Below the pieces are notes generated by a model. That model did no database searches. It worked only from the letters and a program-made list of their open reading frames with translations, and had not been told where the DNA came from. This document shows, in pieces, positions 33,844 to 42,808 of a stretch of 64,000 bases of DNA. The first letter of the stretch is position 1. Each line of letters begins with the position of its first letter. Source of the stretch: Pseudorhizobium flavum (GTDB lineage: Bacteria > Pseudomonadota > Alphaproteobacteria > Rhizobiales > Rhizobiaceae); the NCBI RefSeq assembly GCF_902502825.2, contig NZ_LR723670.1, positions 868,001 through 932,000 on the forward strand. The letters are read 5' to 3'. Both the position numbers and the translations under genes were made by a program.

Positions 33844-34725
33844 ATGACCACTGCAGAGATTGGCCGCCCCCATGCTCCCGCGACCCGCCGGCCAGGCTTC
33901 GTCGCAGCGCTCCGTCGCAATGTTCCCCTGTCGATTGGGCTTGGCATCCTGTGGCTGGCTGCCATGCTGCTTGTCGCAATCTTCGCCGACTACCTCCGCC
34001 CCTATGGCATCACCGCCATGGACCTCACCAACCGGCTGTCAGCACCCGGCAATGCGAAGCATTGGCTCGGCACCGATGAGCTTGGGCGCGATGTGCTTGC
34101 CCGTCTGATCCAGTCCATCCGGGTTTCGCTGGTCATCGCCTTCAGCGCGACGATCATCTCGGCCGTCTTCGGAACGGCGCTCGGCTTCGCCGCAGCGAAG
34201 TTTCGCGGCGTCGTCGAGCATGTCGTGCTCGTCCTGGCAGATTTCCAGGCAGCGCTGCCTTTCCTCATCATGTCGCTTGCCGTGCTCGCCTTCTTCGGCT
34301 CTTCCATGGTGCTGATCGTCTGCCTGATGGGTTTCTACGGCTGGGAACGCTACGCGCGCATCGCCCGGGGCCTGGCCATCTCGGCAAGCGCACAAGGCTA
34401 TGCCTCGGCGGTCGTGCAACTCGGAGCTTCGCCCTTCAGGATCTATTTCCGCCATATCCTCCCGAACGTTGCCTCCACGCTGATCGTGTCGATGACGCTG
34501 ACATTTCCCGAGATTATCTTGATGGAAAGTGGCCTGTCGTTTCTTGGCCTCGGCGTGCAGCCGCCGGAGACCAGCCTCGGCAACATGGTCGGCTTCGGCC
34601 GAGAATATCTGACGCGCGCACCATGGATCATGTTGGCGCCGGCGCTCGTCATCATGCTCACCACGCTGTCGATCTCGCTGGTCGGCGACTGGCTGCGGGA
34701 CAAGCTCGACCCGACCGTTCGCTGA
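33844..34725 (+). CDS. DppC-like ABC transporter permease
   Basis: 293 residues from the ATG at 33844. It has the diagnostic LGTDELGRDVLARLIQSIRV segment and an EAA-type loop near GYASAVVQLGASPFRIYFRH. It follows the DppB-like gene by 11 bases. Confidence 0.94.
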   Translation: MTTAEIGRPHAPATRRPGFVAALRRNVPLSIGLGILWLAAMLLVAIFADYLRPYGITAMDLTNRLSAPGNAKHWLGTDELGRDVLARLIQSIRVSLVIAFSATIISAVFGTALGFAAAKFRGVVEHVVLVLADFQAALPFLIMSLAVLAFFGSSMVLIVCLMGFYGWERYARIARGLAISASAQGYASAVVQLGASPFRIYFRHILPNVASTLIVSMTLTFPEIILMESGLSFLGLGVQPPETSLGNMVGFGREYLTRAPWIMLAPALVIMLTTLSISLVGDWLRDKLDPTVR

Positions 34726-34759
34726 CCCACCAGGAAGTCCACATATCAGGACCGATCTC

Positions 34760-35509
34760 ATGACCTTCATTACCGGCCATCGCGGCGCCCGCAATCTCTG
34801 GCCCGAAAACTCCCTCCAGGGCTTCCGCAACGTGCTGGCTCTGGGCGTCGATGCCGTCGAATTCGATGTTCATCTGACCGACGCCGGCGAACTCGTCGTC
34901 ATCCACGATGCGACGCTGGAGCGCACCAGCGAAGGCGAAGGTCCGGTGCGAGCGCTTTCGCCCAGCGCCCGTCGTGCCACCCGGCTCAAGGGTAGTGGCG
35001 AGACCATCCCGACGATTGGCGAGGTTCTTGATGTCTTGGATACGGGCGAAGCTCTGCCGCTGCATGTCGAGATCAAGAGCGACGGGAACGGCGTGCCGTA
35101 TGCCGGCATTGTGGAGAAAGTTGTTGCCGAACTTGCGGTCCGTGGGCTCGATCAGCGCAGCTATCTCACCTCTTTCGACGTTTCTGTGCTGGAAGACTGC
35201 CGCCGCATCGCACCGAAGATCCAGCGTCTCGTGTCGGTCAACGCCGCCTGGGCCGAAAGGCAGGGCGGCTTGGGGTCGTTCATCGACGGCGTTGACGGAT
35301 TGGTCGACATTGTCGCTATCCATCACGAGCTGATGGATACCGAATGGGAGTTGGTTTCCAGTCGCCTGCCGCTCGAGCGTCTTTGCGTCTGGACGCTCAA
35401 CGACGAGACGCTGATAACGAAGTGGCTTAACCGCGGCATCGGTCATCTCACTTCCGACAATCCCGACCTTGCACTCAATCTGCGTCGGGCCCTCTCTTCC
35501 GCCGCCTGA
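34760..35509 (+). CDS. glycerophosphodiester phosphodiesterase
   Basis: 249 residues with a TIM-barrel GDPD fold. The catalytic start FITGHRGARNLWPENSLQGF provides the His-Arg and Glu residues, VEFDVHLTDAGELVVIHDAT supplies the metal and second-His site, and VEIKS is the next metal ligand. No signal peptide, so it acts on an imported diester in the cytoplasm. In the acc operon of Agrobacterium Ti plasmids, AccF has this role for agrocinopine. Confidence 0.93.
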   Translation: MTFITGHRGARNLWPENSLQGFRNVLALGVDAVEFDVHLTDAGELVVIHDATLERTSEGEGPVRALSPSARRATRLKGSGETIPTIGEVLDVLDTGEALPLHVEIKSDGNGVPYAGIVEKVVAELAVRGLDQRSYLTSFDVSVLEDCRRIAPKIQRLVSVNAAWAERQGGLGSFIDGVDGLVDIVAIHHELMDTEWELVSSRLPLERLCVWTLNDETLITKWLNRGIGHLTSDNPDLALNLRRALSSAA

Positions 35510-35545
35510 ACCCCTTCGTTTTCACGCAACACCTGGAGATCAATC

Positions 35546-36460
35546 ATGGGCAATATCATCGCGACCGGTTTCAATGCCGGCTCCACCAACGGCGAACTGG
35601 AAAGCCTCGCAGCGGACCTTCGCGCCCTTGCCGAAATCGGCGTAGACACGGTCGAACTGGGACTGACCACACTCGACCTGATTGCCGGGGGGCGCATCAT
35701 CAGGGATCGCGCTGACCGTGTCGTCGCTCTCACGAAGAAGTTCGACTTCCGCTACACGGTGCACGGCCTTGTCTCGTCGAATTTCATGGATCCGGTGACA
35801 TGCCGTTACCAGATCGATGCTGCCAAGGCGTTGGTCGAGCTCTGCGATCGGATCGATGCGCGCGTCCTCGTCCAGCACGGTGGTTGCCTGCGCGCCGACC
35901 AGATCGTCGATCGCGCCGCAGCCGATATCCGTGAGCGCGAAGCCCTGCTGGAACTGGCCGAGTTCGCAAAGCCCTACGGCGTGCGCATCGCGCTGGAAAA
36001 TATCTTCACCACCGAGCCTGGCCAGTATCGCCAGACGCCGGCGGAGGTAGCCGAGACGGTAAAGGCCCTTGATCATCCCAATGTCGTGGCCCTCATTGAT
36101 TTCAGCCACGCCTATATCGAATCGACCTATCGCGGCCTCAACTTCCGCGAACAGATCGCTGCCATGGCCCCTGTCGCCGGCCACCTGCACCTGCATGACA
36201 GCTTCGGACGCCCGCAGGGCTTCTATAAGGGCTTCCACCCGCAGGAGAACACCGCCATGGGCATCGGCGACCTGCACATGCCGCTCGGCTGGGGCGACAT
36301 CGACTGGGAGAGCATCTTTGGCGAACTCCAGTTCCTGCCAGGCACGGTTGCGATGATGGAGATCGGTGCCCGTTACCGCGCGGAACAGCCTGAAAGCCTT
36401 GAGCGAGCCCGCGGGTTGATGGCGATGAACAATCGCGAAAAGGCGATGGCGGCAGAATAG
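35546..36460 (+). CDS. sugar phosphate isomerase/epimerase-like TIM-barrel protein
   Basis: 304 residues of the AP-endonuclease-2/xylose-isomerase-like barrel. Likely metal ligands are Glu in RIALENIFT, Asp-His in LIDFSHAYIE, His in GHLHLHDSFG and Glu near the C-terminus in MMEIGAR. Last gene of the operon, starting 36 bases after the phosphodiesterase with GGAGAT upstream. It probably isomerises or epimerises a released sugar or polyol. Confidence 0.88.
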   Translation: MGNIIATGFNAGSTNGELESLAADLRALAEIGVDTVELGLTTLDLIAGGRIIRDRADRVVALTKKFDFRYTVHGLVSSNFMDPVTCRYQIDAAKALVELCDRIDARVLVQHGGCLRADQIVDRAAADIREREALLELAEFAKPYGVRIALENIFTTEPGQYRQTPAEVAETVKALDHPNVVALIDFSHAYIESTYRGLNFREQIAAMAPVAGHLHLHDSFGRPQGFYKGFHPQENTAMGIGDLHMPLGWGDIDWESIFGELQFLPGTVAMMEIGARYRAEQPESLERARGLMAMNNREKAMAAE

Positions 36461-37152
36461 GAGGCAGCGGCTCGTCCAATGCAGGACAGAAGATGCGTCC
36501 CTTCCGAAGGGCGCGTCTCCTCGCCAATCCTACTCAGCAGGAGCTGGCTGTGGCCTGCGTGGCGCGTCACAGGATAAATTCTCGCCGCGCTGACTGCCCG
36601 TACGCGCACATTCGCTCGGAAGAGGCTGTGATAGTGCCGCTCGGAATTGCCTCGGCGGTTCGTCTGATCCCCATCGTCTACCGCGCTTTCGGGAGAAGGC
36701 CTGGATGCTAAGCGACGCCGCTGGCCGGCCATTCCGCCATTGGGCCGGATTACGGCCAAGAAGAACCCCACGGCTTTAGCCACGAGATTCCGACGTCGAC
36801 CGGATGCAGCGCCGGCCCATCATTATCCCGTCGCCTCGATAGCCGACCGAGCGGGCTACGCGTTCCAGAGACCGGACGATTTGCTGCTTTTGCTGCGTCG
36901 AAAGCCGAGGGAGATCTGTTTTGGCAGCGCGCTAGACGGCGTATCTGTGCGCGGGAGACAACGGCGGAGGACATTTCTAGTACATAAGCCTCTCGGACGG
37001 CTTAACGCGCCAAGAGATAGGCTTCGCATCTACCGCAAGATGCACCGGCGGGGCGGGCTCGTTCCACAGGGGTGGCTAAAGGACATTCAGGCCCTACTTC
37101 CCGCTTGCGGACATCAGCACGACGGTTTCCACGTCAAGCCGAAGGAGAGGAA
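36461..37152. other. intergenic region, no gene recognised
   Basis: About 690 bases. Open frames exist on both strands (for example plus 36740-37159) but none has a ribosome site or a recognisable protein. A CCCTTC-CGAAGGG hairpin near 36500 could end the preceding operon, without a T run. Confidence 0.45.
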
Positions 37153-37728
37153 ATGCTAGAGAAGCGGGGGTATGTCTTTCGAACGCCGCAGCATAGCCGG
37201 CGTTATCTCTACCTCCCTTTTCTGTTCTTGGCCGGTCAGGTTAGCGTTCTGCTCGTGCTTGATCGCGACTGGTTTTGTAGCTGCGGTTCGATACGTCTGT
37301 GGCAAGGGGTGTTGGATCCGCATCAAAATTCGCAGCAACTGACGGATCATTATTCGCTTCTCCATCTTGCGTTCGGTGTGGGGCTCTTTGTGTGGTTGAA
37401 TGCAATCAGGCCGCACTGGTCGCTGGCCCGTCTTTCAACCTATGCGGTTGCCAGTAGCGCCCTGTGGGAAATCTTCGAAAACCTGCCCTTCATCATCCAG
37501 ATCTTCGGCAATGACGGGAGCAGCCTTCATTATTCAGGCGACAGCATCGTCAATTCCCTTTCCGATACTTTCTTCGTGATCCTTGGCTTCTTGCTCGCCG
37601 CGCGCCTGCCCACTGGCCTGTCGGTTGCCACTATACTCTCCTTGGAGCTGGCTACCTATGTGATGATCGGCGATGGTGTGGTCGCCGGTCTCCTGCGCAT
37701 TGCGAGGCTGCCCACCAATGTGAGCTGA
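37153..37728 (+). CDS. UPF0314 / DUF2585 membrane protein
   Basis: 191 residues from an ATG at 37153 preceded by GGAGAGGAA. Several membrane helices, with the conserved block SLLHLAFGVGLFVWLNAI and the segment SALWEIFENLPFIIQIF near residue 120. WEIFENLPF and GDSIVNSLSD are hallmarks of this rhizobial family. Function unknown. Confidence 0.9.
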   Translation: MLEKRGYVFRTPQHSRRYLYLPFLFLAGQVSVLLVLDRDWFCSCGSIRLWQGVLDPHQNSQQLTDHYSLLHLAFGVGLFVWLNAIRPHWSLARLSTYAVASSALWEIFENLPFIIQIFGNDGSSLHYSGDSIVNSLSDTFFVILGFLLAARLPTGLSVATILSLELATYVMIGDGVVAGLLRIARLPTNVS

Positions 37729-37742
37729 TCAACTCGGTGAAT

Positions 37743-37763
37743 GAGGCTTGAAGAAGAAGCCTC
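37743..37763. terminator. hairpin after the UPF0314 gene
   Basis: GAGGCTT at 37743-37749 pairs with AAGCCTC at 37757-37763, 7-base loop, 15 bases after the stop. A short pyrimidine stretch follows. Confidence 0.5.
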
Positions 37764-37800
37764 GTTCGCCACACAAATCGTTTGAGGCTTGGAGCTTCCT

Positions 37801-38685
37801 TTGCACTTCGCGTTGATTTGCCCGCCGTTCAACAGCCATCTTGCCGTATTTGCAACGGTTGGTCGAGCGCTGGCTGGTCGCGGTCATCGCGTCACGCTGC
37901 TTGTAAACGAGGGGGCGGAGCACGAGTTTGACGCCGGTCTTCCTGTCCAGCCTGTGGAAGGAACGGACAAGCGGCAGCTCGACAACATCATTCATCGAGC
38001 ATCACGTCCAAGAGGTCCTTTAGGCATTCTCCGCACCGTTCACGATGGCGCGGTGCTCACCAATGCTTTTTGCCAGCATGCGCCCAGGTATCTGAGGTCG
38101 TTGGGTGTGGACGCGATCTTGGGCGACCAGATGGAGCCGGCGGCGGGGCTTCTCGCGAGGCATCTTGATCTTCCGCTGCTGTCCATTGCCTGCGCCTTGC
38201 CCGTGGAGCCGGATGACGGCATCCCGCTTCCGTTTCTGTCTTGGCCATACGACCCGAGCCTGGAAGGTAGGCGGCGCAACGAGGGAGGTGAGCGGGTTGC
38301 GAGGCTCCTGCTGACCGAGCAACGGCGAATGATCCGGCGGTGGGCACGCCGAATGGGCTTGCAGAATCCCATTGAGGATCTCCAGGCTTGCATGTCCGAA
38401 ACGGCTACCATAGCGCAGACGACATCGGCGTTCGATTTCCCGAGGCTCCGGAGCAAGGATCGCCTCTATCCGGTTGGACCCTTGCGAAGCGACGATAAAG
38501 CCGAAGAGCTTCCCTTCGCTGTGGATCCGGGCAAGCCCTTCATTTTCATGTCGCTCGGCACGCTTCAGGGGCATCGCCATCGGCTGTTTCGAGCCGCGGC
38601 GATTGCCTGCCAGCAGCTTGACGTGCAACTGCTCGTTGCTCATTGTCCGCCATCAACGCCTATGAGACAGAACTGGTTTAATTGA
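37801..38685 (+). pseudogene. MGT/UGT-type glycosyltransferase, truncated by an insertion sequence
   Basis: About 290 residues from a TTG at 37801 with GGAG eight bases upstream. The N-terminal domain begins HFALICPPFNSHLAVFATVG, as in macrolide and zeaxanthin glucosyltransferases. The C-terminal nucleotide-sugar domain starts at PFIFMSLGTLQGHRHRLF, but the protein ends about 35 residues later in IS sequence, losing the UDP-sugar site. Family members are ~400-430 residues. It is very probably inactive. Confidence 0.78.
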
Positions 38686-38732
38686 GAAGAGAGGATTTTC
38701 GGCTCATCGTAGCTCATTCAAAGGAAGCGAAG

Positions 38733-39107
38733 ATGAGACAGAAAACCGGGCCGCAGACATCGTCGGCCGAGAAGACGATCAAGGATATCCGTCGCGCCAC
38801 GCGCAAGCACCATTCGTCGGAGGAGAAAATCCGCATCGTGCTGGAAGGCCTTCGCGGTGAAGACAGCATTGCCGCGATCTGCCGCCGCGAAGGGATCGCC
38901 GAGAGCCTGTATTATAGCTGGTCGAAGGAATTCCTCGAAGCGGGCAAGAAGCGGCTAGCCGGTGACACTGCCCGCTCGGCCACCAGCGATGAGGTCAAGG
39001 CGCTACGCCGTGAAAGCCGCGACCTGAAAGAGGCGCTGGCCGACCTCACCCTGGAAAACCGCCTGCTTAAAAAAAGCATGATCGCGGATGGGGGCGACGA
39101 AGAATGA
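38733..39107 (+). CDS. IS3-like transposase, OrfA
   Basis: 124 residues. The helix-turn-helix is IAAICRREGIAESLYYSWSK, followed by a leucine-zipper-like coiled coil (LKEALADLTLENRLLKKSM) as in IS3-family OrfA proteins. The stop overlaps the OrfB start (ATGA), so OrfB is made by translational coupling. Confidence 0.9.
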   Translation: MRQKTGPQTSSAEKTIKDIRRATRKHHSSEEKIRIVLEGLRGEDSIAAICRREGIAESLYYSWSKEFLEAGKKRLAGDTARSATSDEVKALRRESRDLKEALADLTLENRLLKKSMIADGGDEE

Positions 39108-40084
39108 GATATCCCGCCACCGAAAAACTCGAGATCATCCGGCTTGTCGAGGGGTCTCATCTGCCAGCCAGGCAAACCCTCGACAAGCTCGGCATTCCAA
39201 GACCAACCTTCTATCGCTGGTATGATCGCTTCCAGACCCACGGTGTTGAGGGGCTGGAAGACCGGACATCCGCGCCGTCACGGGTGTGGAACCGTATCCC
39301 CGACGATATCAGGGATCGCATCATCACACTCGCGCTCGATCATGCCGATCTGTCGCCACGCGAGCTGGCGGTGAAGTTCACCGACATGGAAAGCTATTTC
39401 GTCTCAGAGGCTTCGGTCTACCGCCTGCTCAAGGCCCATGACCTAATCACCTCGCCAGCCTATATCGTCATCAAGGCCAATGACGAATTCAAGGACAAGA
39501 CCACGCGCCCGAACGAGATGTGGCAAACTGACTTCACCTACTTGAAGGTCATCGGCTGGGGATGGTTCTATCTGTCGACCATCCTCGACGATTATTCCCG
39601 CTACATCATCGCCTGGAAGCTGTGCACCAGCATGAAGGTCGAGGATGTCACCGACACGCTCGACCTGGCGCTGGCCGCCTCAGGCTGCGACAAGGTCAAG
39701 GTCGAACACCGGCCGCGCCTGCTGTCGGATAACGGCCCGTGTTACGTCGCCTCAGATCTCGGCGAATGGCTGGACAAATACAAGATCGATCAGGTTCACG
39801 GGGCTCCCGGCCACCCCCAAACGCAGGGCAAGATCGAGCGCTGGCACCAGACGTTGAAGAGCCGCATTCTGCTGGAAAACTACTTCTTCCAGGAAGACCT
39901 CGAAGCGCAGATCGCGGCCTTCGTGGAGCATTACAATCATCGCCGATACCACGAGAGCCTCGAAAATCTCACCCCGGCCGACGTCTACTTCGGGCGCGGC
40001 CAAACAATCCTCCTCGAACGCGAAAGGATCAAACGCGACACCATCAGACAACGCCGCTTGAACCACCAGGCCAAAGCGGCTTAA
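39104..40084 (+). CDS. IS3-like transposase, OrfB (DDE integrase domain)
   Basis: 326 residues. An N-terminal helix-turn-helix (TLDKLGIPRPTFYRWYDRF) precedes the rve catalytic domain. The DDE triad is visible as Asp in WQTDFTYLK, Asp in LLSDNGPCY and Glu in QGKIERWHQ. Full length and apparently intact. Confidence 0.92.
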   Translation: MRYPATEKLEIIRLVEGSHLPARQTLDKLGIPRPTFYRWYDRFQTHGVEGLEDRTSAPSRVWNRIPDDIRDRIITLALDHADLSPRELAVKFTDMESYFVSEASVYRLLKAHDLITSPAYIVIKANDEFKDKTTRPNEMWQTDFTYLKVIGWGWFYLSTILDDYSRYIIAWKLCTSMKVEDVTDTLDLALAASGCDKVKVEHRPRLLSDNGPCYVASDLGEWLDKYKIDQVHGAPGHPQTQGKIERWHQTLKSRILLENYFFQEDLEAQIAAFVEHYNHRRYHESLENLTPADVYFGRGQTILLERERIKRDTIRQRRLNHQAKAA

Positions 40085-40123
40085 ATCAACCCGAAAACCG
40101 AGCCGGAAACTCCAATCTTCCCA

Positions 40124-40302
40124 CGCCCAAAAAGTTTCAAATCATTCGACGACGGACACGCTCCAACGACCAACTCCACATTGGGTGCCTCGTTGAATGT
40201 GGGTACGATGACGGAAAGCTCAGGCGAAGGACGTACTGTCTCACATGAGAGCATGGCGGCTTGCTGTTCCGCCAAAAAGGCATTCTGCATCATCTCAAGC
40301 AA
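40124..40302 (-). pseudogene. GT2-family glycosyltransferase, N-terminal fragment
   Basis: On the minus strand the frame from 40302 reads MLEMMQNAFLAEQQAAMLSC and then PELSVIVPTFNEAPNVELVV, the first beta-alpha unit of dolichyl-phosphate-sugar-synthase-like GT2 enzymes. The similarity ends about 40 bases before the IS right end and the frame runs into it. Some 200 or more residues are missing. In its original state it lay downstream of the PAP2 gene on the same strand. Confidence 0.65.
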
Positions 40303-40439
40303 CGTCTTTCGTTATCTCAAGGCTATCGAGGGGAGACGGTCATCTGGGGGTCGTGCTAACGCCGAAGAGGTGTCCATCGACCCTCGAACCAAGGTGCTCC
40401 ACGCCGGCACCTCTACGCCAAGCCGAGCCGGCCCTTTCG

Positions 40440-41189
40440 TCAGGCGGATTTACTGGTGAAGAGTGCATCGATCTGTGGCGCGTTTCGTGAGAACGCTCCC
40501 CAGAGCAGCGCCGCCAAAGCGAACATCAGACTCCACGCGATAACCGCATCTGAAAGAAAATGGGCGCCGAACACTACTCTGTTCAACGAGAAGGCGGCTG
40601 CGACAGTGCCAACCGCTACAAGATAGACAGTGGAATATTTGGGCTTGATGAATACAACAAGCGTGAGCAGTCCGAAGGCGCTTGCCGCTTCTCCCGAGAT
40701 GAAGGAACAGTTCCTCACGCATTGGTCGGTGATCTCCCACGGAGGCGTGAAGAAGGCACTACCGCCAAACTCTTCCAGTCCTCGTGGACGAGCTCTTTTC
40801 ACCAACATCTTGATCAGCTGGACCCCCAGCCCCGGGCCAGCCGCAAAGAACGTGACCACGAACAGCAACTTATGAGGTGCAGGCGGGGACTTCAGGTGCC
40901 TGAGAAGTGGGTTTGGAATCAGGAGCACCATTGCCGTTCCTATGATGGCCCAAGGCAGAAACCTGTTGGCGTCGCGAAATGCGATGAGGAAGCTGTTCTT
41001 CGTGAATTCGAAGCCCGCAGCGGGCTCCCAGAAAAACCGACTTACAATGAGGTCAAGTTCTGGTATCGCTGCAAAAATAAGTGAAACAAAACCCAGCAGC
41101 ATGAACGCCAGCGGAAGCAAACGGCACCCTTCGTTCTCGCAGGTTTTCGAAGTTGCTTTCTGAACGTCGTTGAGATCAGTTACACTCAT
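40440..41189 (-). CDS. PAP2-family membrane phosphatase, start codon at an IS21 junction
   Basis: About 249 residues from MSVTDLNDVQ at 41189. Six helices. PAP2 motifs: KMLVKRARPRG (C1), SFISGEAASAF (C2, where the usual PSGH histidine is Glu) and NRVVFGAHFLSDAV (C3, Asn for the usual Ser). Such enzymes dephosphorylate lipid A, undecaprenyl diphosphate or phosphatidate in the envelope. The ATG is the last codon before the IS21 element, so its ribosome site and promoter are now 2.5 kb away. The frame stays open for 25 codons into the IS, but those are not part of the protein family. Confidence 0.85.
   Translation of the reverse strand: MSVTDLNDVQKATSKTCENEGCRLLPLAFMLLGFVSLIFAAIPELDLIVSRFFWEPAAGFEFTKNSFLIAFRDANRFLPWAIIGTAMVLLIPNPLLRHLKSPPAPHKLLFVVTFFAAGPGLGVQLIKMLVKRARPRGLEEFGGSAFFTPPWEITDQCVRNCSFISGEAASAFGLLTLVVFIKPKYSTVYLVAVGTVAAAFSLNRVVFGAHFLSDAVIAWSLMFALAALLWGAFSRNAPQIDALFTSKSA
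41184..41189. repeat. target-site duplication, left copy (ACTCAT)
   Basis: Six bases identical to 43696-43701 on the other side of the IS21 element; CAT is the PAP2 start codon on the minus strand. Confidence 0.85.
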
Positions 41190-41311
41190 TGAGAGCGGCG
41201 GTGCAAAAGTCGGCCACGGTAGCGGCGGCATAATGCTGCCGCGGGCGGAGTAAAATCCGGCCACCTATTTCCTTTCTGCAATGAGCGCAGGAGGGACAGG
41301 GGATCTACACC

Positions 41312-42808
41312 GTGGAACTTTATTTAAGGGTTCGTCTGGCTGTTTCCGAAGGGATGACGCAGCGTCAGGCGGCGAAGCATTTCAACATCTCGCGCGACAG
41401 CATTGCGAAGATGTTGTCGTATTCGACACCACCCGGCTATCAGCGGCGGTCACCGATCCGGCGGCCTAAGCTGGATGCGTTTGTGTCGACGATCGACCAG
41501 TGGCTCGATGCGGACATGCAGATGCCGCGCAAGCAGCGCCATACCGCCAAGCGTGTGTTCGATCGGCTGCGTGACGAGTGTGGCTTCACCGGCGGCTATA
41601 CGATCATCAAGGATTACATGCGCGAGCGGGATCAGCGCCGCCAGGAAGTCTTCGTGCCGCTGTCGCATCCGCCGGGCCATGCGCAGGCCGATTTCGGTGA
41701 AGCGATGGTGGTGATCGGCGGCGTCGAGCAGAAGGCCCGCTTCTTCGTGCTCGATCTGCCGCATAGCGACGGCTGCTATGTGCGCGCCTATCCGGCTGCG
41801 GTGGCCGAGGCTTGGGTCGATGGCCACATACATGCATTCGCGTTCTTTGGGGCCGTCCCTCAATCGATCGTCTATGACAATGATCGCTGCCTTGTGGCGA
41901 AGATCCTGCCCGACGGCACGCGTAAGCGGGCAACGTTGTTCAGCGGCTTCCTGTCCCACTATCTGATCCGGGATCGCTATGGCCGTCCTGGGAAAGGCAA
42001 CGACAAGGGGAATGTCGAGGGTCTTGTCGGCTATGCCCGGCGCAACTTCATGGTGCCAATCCCGCAGTTTCCAACATGGGATGCGTTTAACGCCTTCCTG
42101 GAAGAACAGTGCCGCAAGCGCCAGAGCGACAAGCTGCGCGGCGCGAGCGAGACGATCGGAGAACGATTGCAGCGGGATCTGGCGGCCATGCGTCCTTTGC
42201 CGGCGTCGCCCTTCGACGCCTGCGACCAGGCGAGTGCTATTGTGACGGCTCAGTCACTGGTGCGCTACAAGACCAACGACTACTCCGTGCCGGTCGCATA
42301 CGGCCATCAGGACGTCTGGGTCAGAGGCTATGTCGACAAAGTGGTGATCGGCTGCCGCGGCGAGATCATTGCCCGCCATCCCCGAAGCTGGGAGCGCGAA
42401 GACGTCATCTTCGACCCGGTCCATTACCTGCCGCTGATCGAGCAGAAGATCAATGCGCTGGATCAGGCAGCGCCACTCCAAGGCTGGGACCTGCCGGAGG
42501 AGTTCGCCACGCTACGCCGGCTGATGGAAGGCCGCATGGCAAAGCATGGCCGGCGGGAGTACGTGCAGGTTCTGCGCCTGCTGGAAAGCTTCGACCTTGC
42601 GGACCTGCATGCGGCCGTGAAGCAGGCCATTCAGCTCGGCGCGATCGGCTTTGATGCAGTGAAGCATCTGATCCTGTGCCGGGTGGAGCGTCGGCCGCCG
42701 AGACTGGACCTGTCCATTTACCCCTACCTGCCACGGGCGACGGTCGAGAAGACCTCGGCAAAGGCGTACATGCGCCTTCTGTCGTGTGATGCGGGAGAAG
42801 CGGCATGA
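41312..42808 (+). CDS. istA: IS21-family transposase IstA
   Basis: 498 residues from a GTG at 41312. A helix-turn-helix (TQRQAAKHFNISRDSIAKML) is followed by the rve catalytic domain, with the first Asp in HAQADFGEAMVV, the second in VYDNDRCLV and the Glu in GNVEGLVGYARRNF. Its stop overlaps the istB start. Confidence 0.95.
   Translation: MELYLRVRLAVSEGMTQRQAAKHFNISRDSIAKMLSYSTPPGYQRRSPIRRPKLDAFVSTIDQWLDADMQMPRKQRHTAKRVFDRLRDECGFTGGYTIIKDYMRERDQRRQEVFVPLSHPPGHAQADFGEAMVVIGGVEQKARFFVLDLPHSDGCYVRAYPAAVAEAWVDGHIHAFAFFGAVPQSIVYDNDRCLVAKILPDGTRKRATLFSGFLSHYLIRDRYGRPGKGNDKGNVEGLVGYARRNFMVPIPQFPTWDAFNAFLEEQCRKRQSDKLRGASETIGERLQRDLAAMRPLPASPFDACDQASAIVTAQSLVRYKTNDYSVPVAYGHQDVWVRGYVDKVVIGCRGEIIARHPRSWEREDVIFDPVHYLPLIEQKINALDQAAPLQGWDLPEEFATLRRLMEGRMAKHGRREYVQVLRLLESFDLADLHAAVKQAIQLGAIGFDAVKHLILCRVERRPPRLDLSIYPYLPRATVEKTSAKAYMRLLSCDAGEAA

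Larger units (their letters stand above)
38683..40123 (+). mobile_element. IS3-like insertion sequence, complete
   Basis: About 1.44 kb carrying two overlapping transposase genes. Imperfect terminal inverted repeats are visible: the left end begins TGAGAAGAGAGGATTTTCGG and the right end, read inward on the minus strand, begins TGGGAAGATTGGAGTTTCCG; both continue to GGCTC with one gap. No target duplication is seen, consistent with a deletion next to the element. The exact ends are inferred from the repeat alignment. Confidence 0.75.

Noticed and set aside
36740..37159. 139-codon frame before the UPF0314 gene
   Set aside because: No ribosome site, Arg-rich composition, no recognisable protein, and it overlaps the better-supported UPF0314 start.
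41190..41264. N-terminal extension of the PAP2 protein
   Set aside because: These 25 codons are the left end of the IS21 element read on the opposite strand, not original PAP2 sequence.
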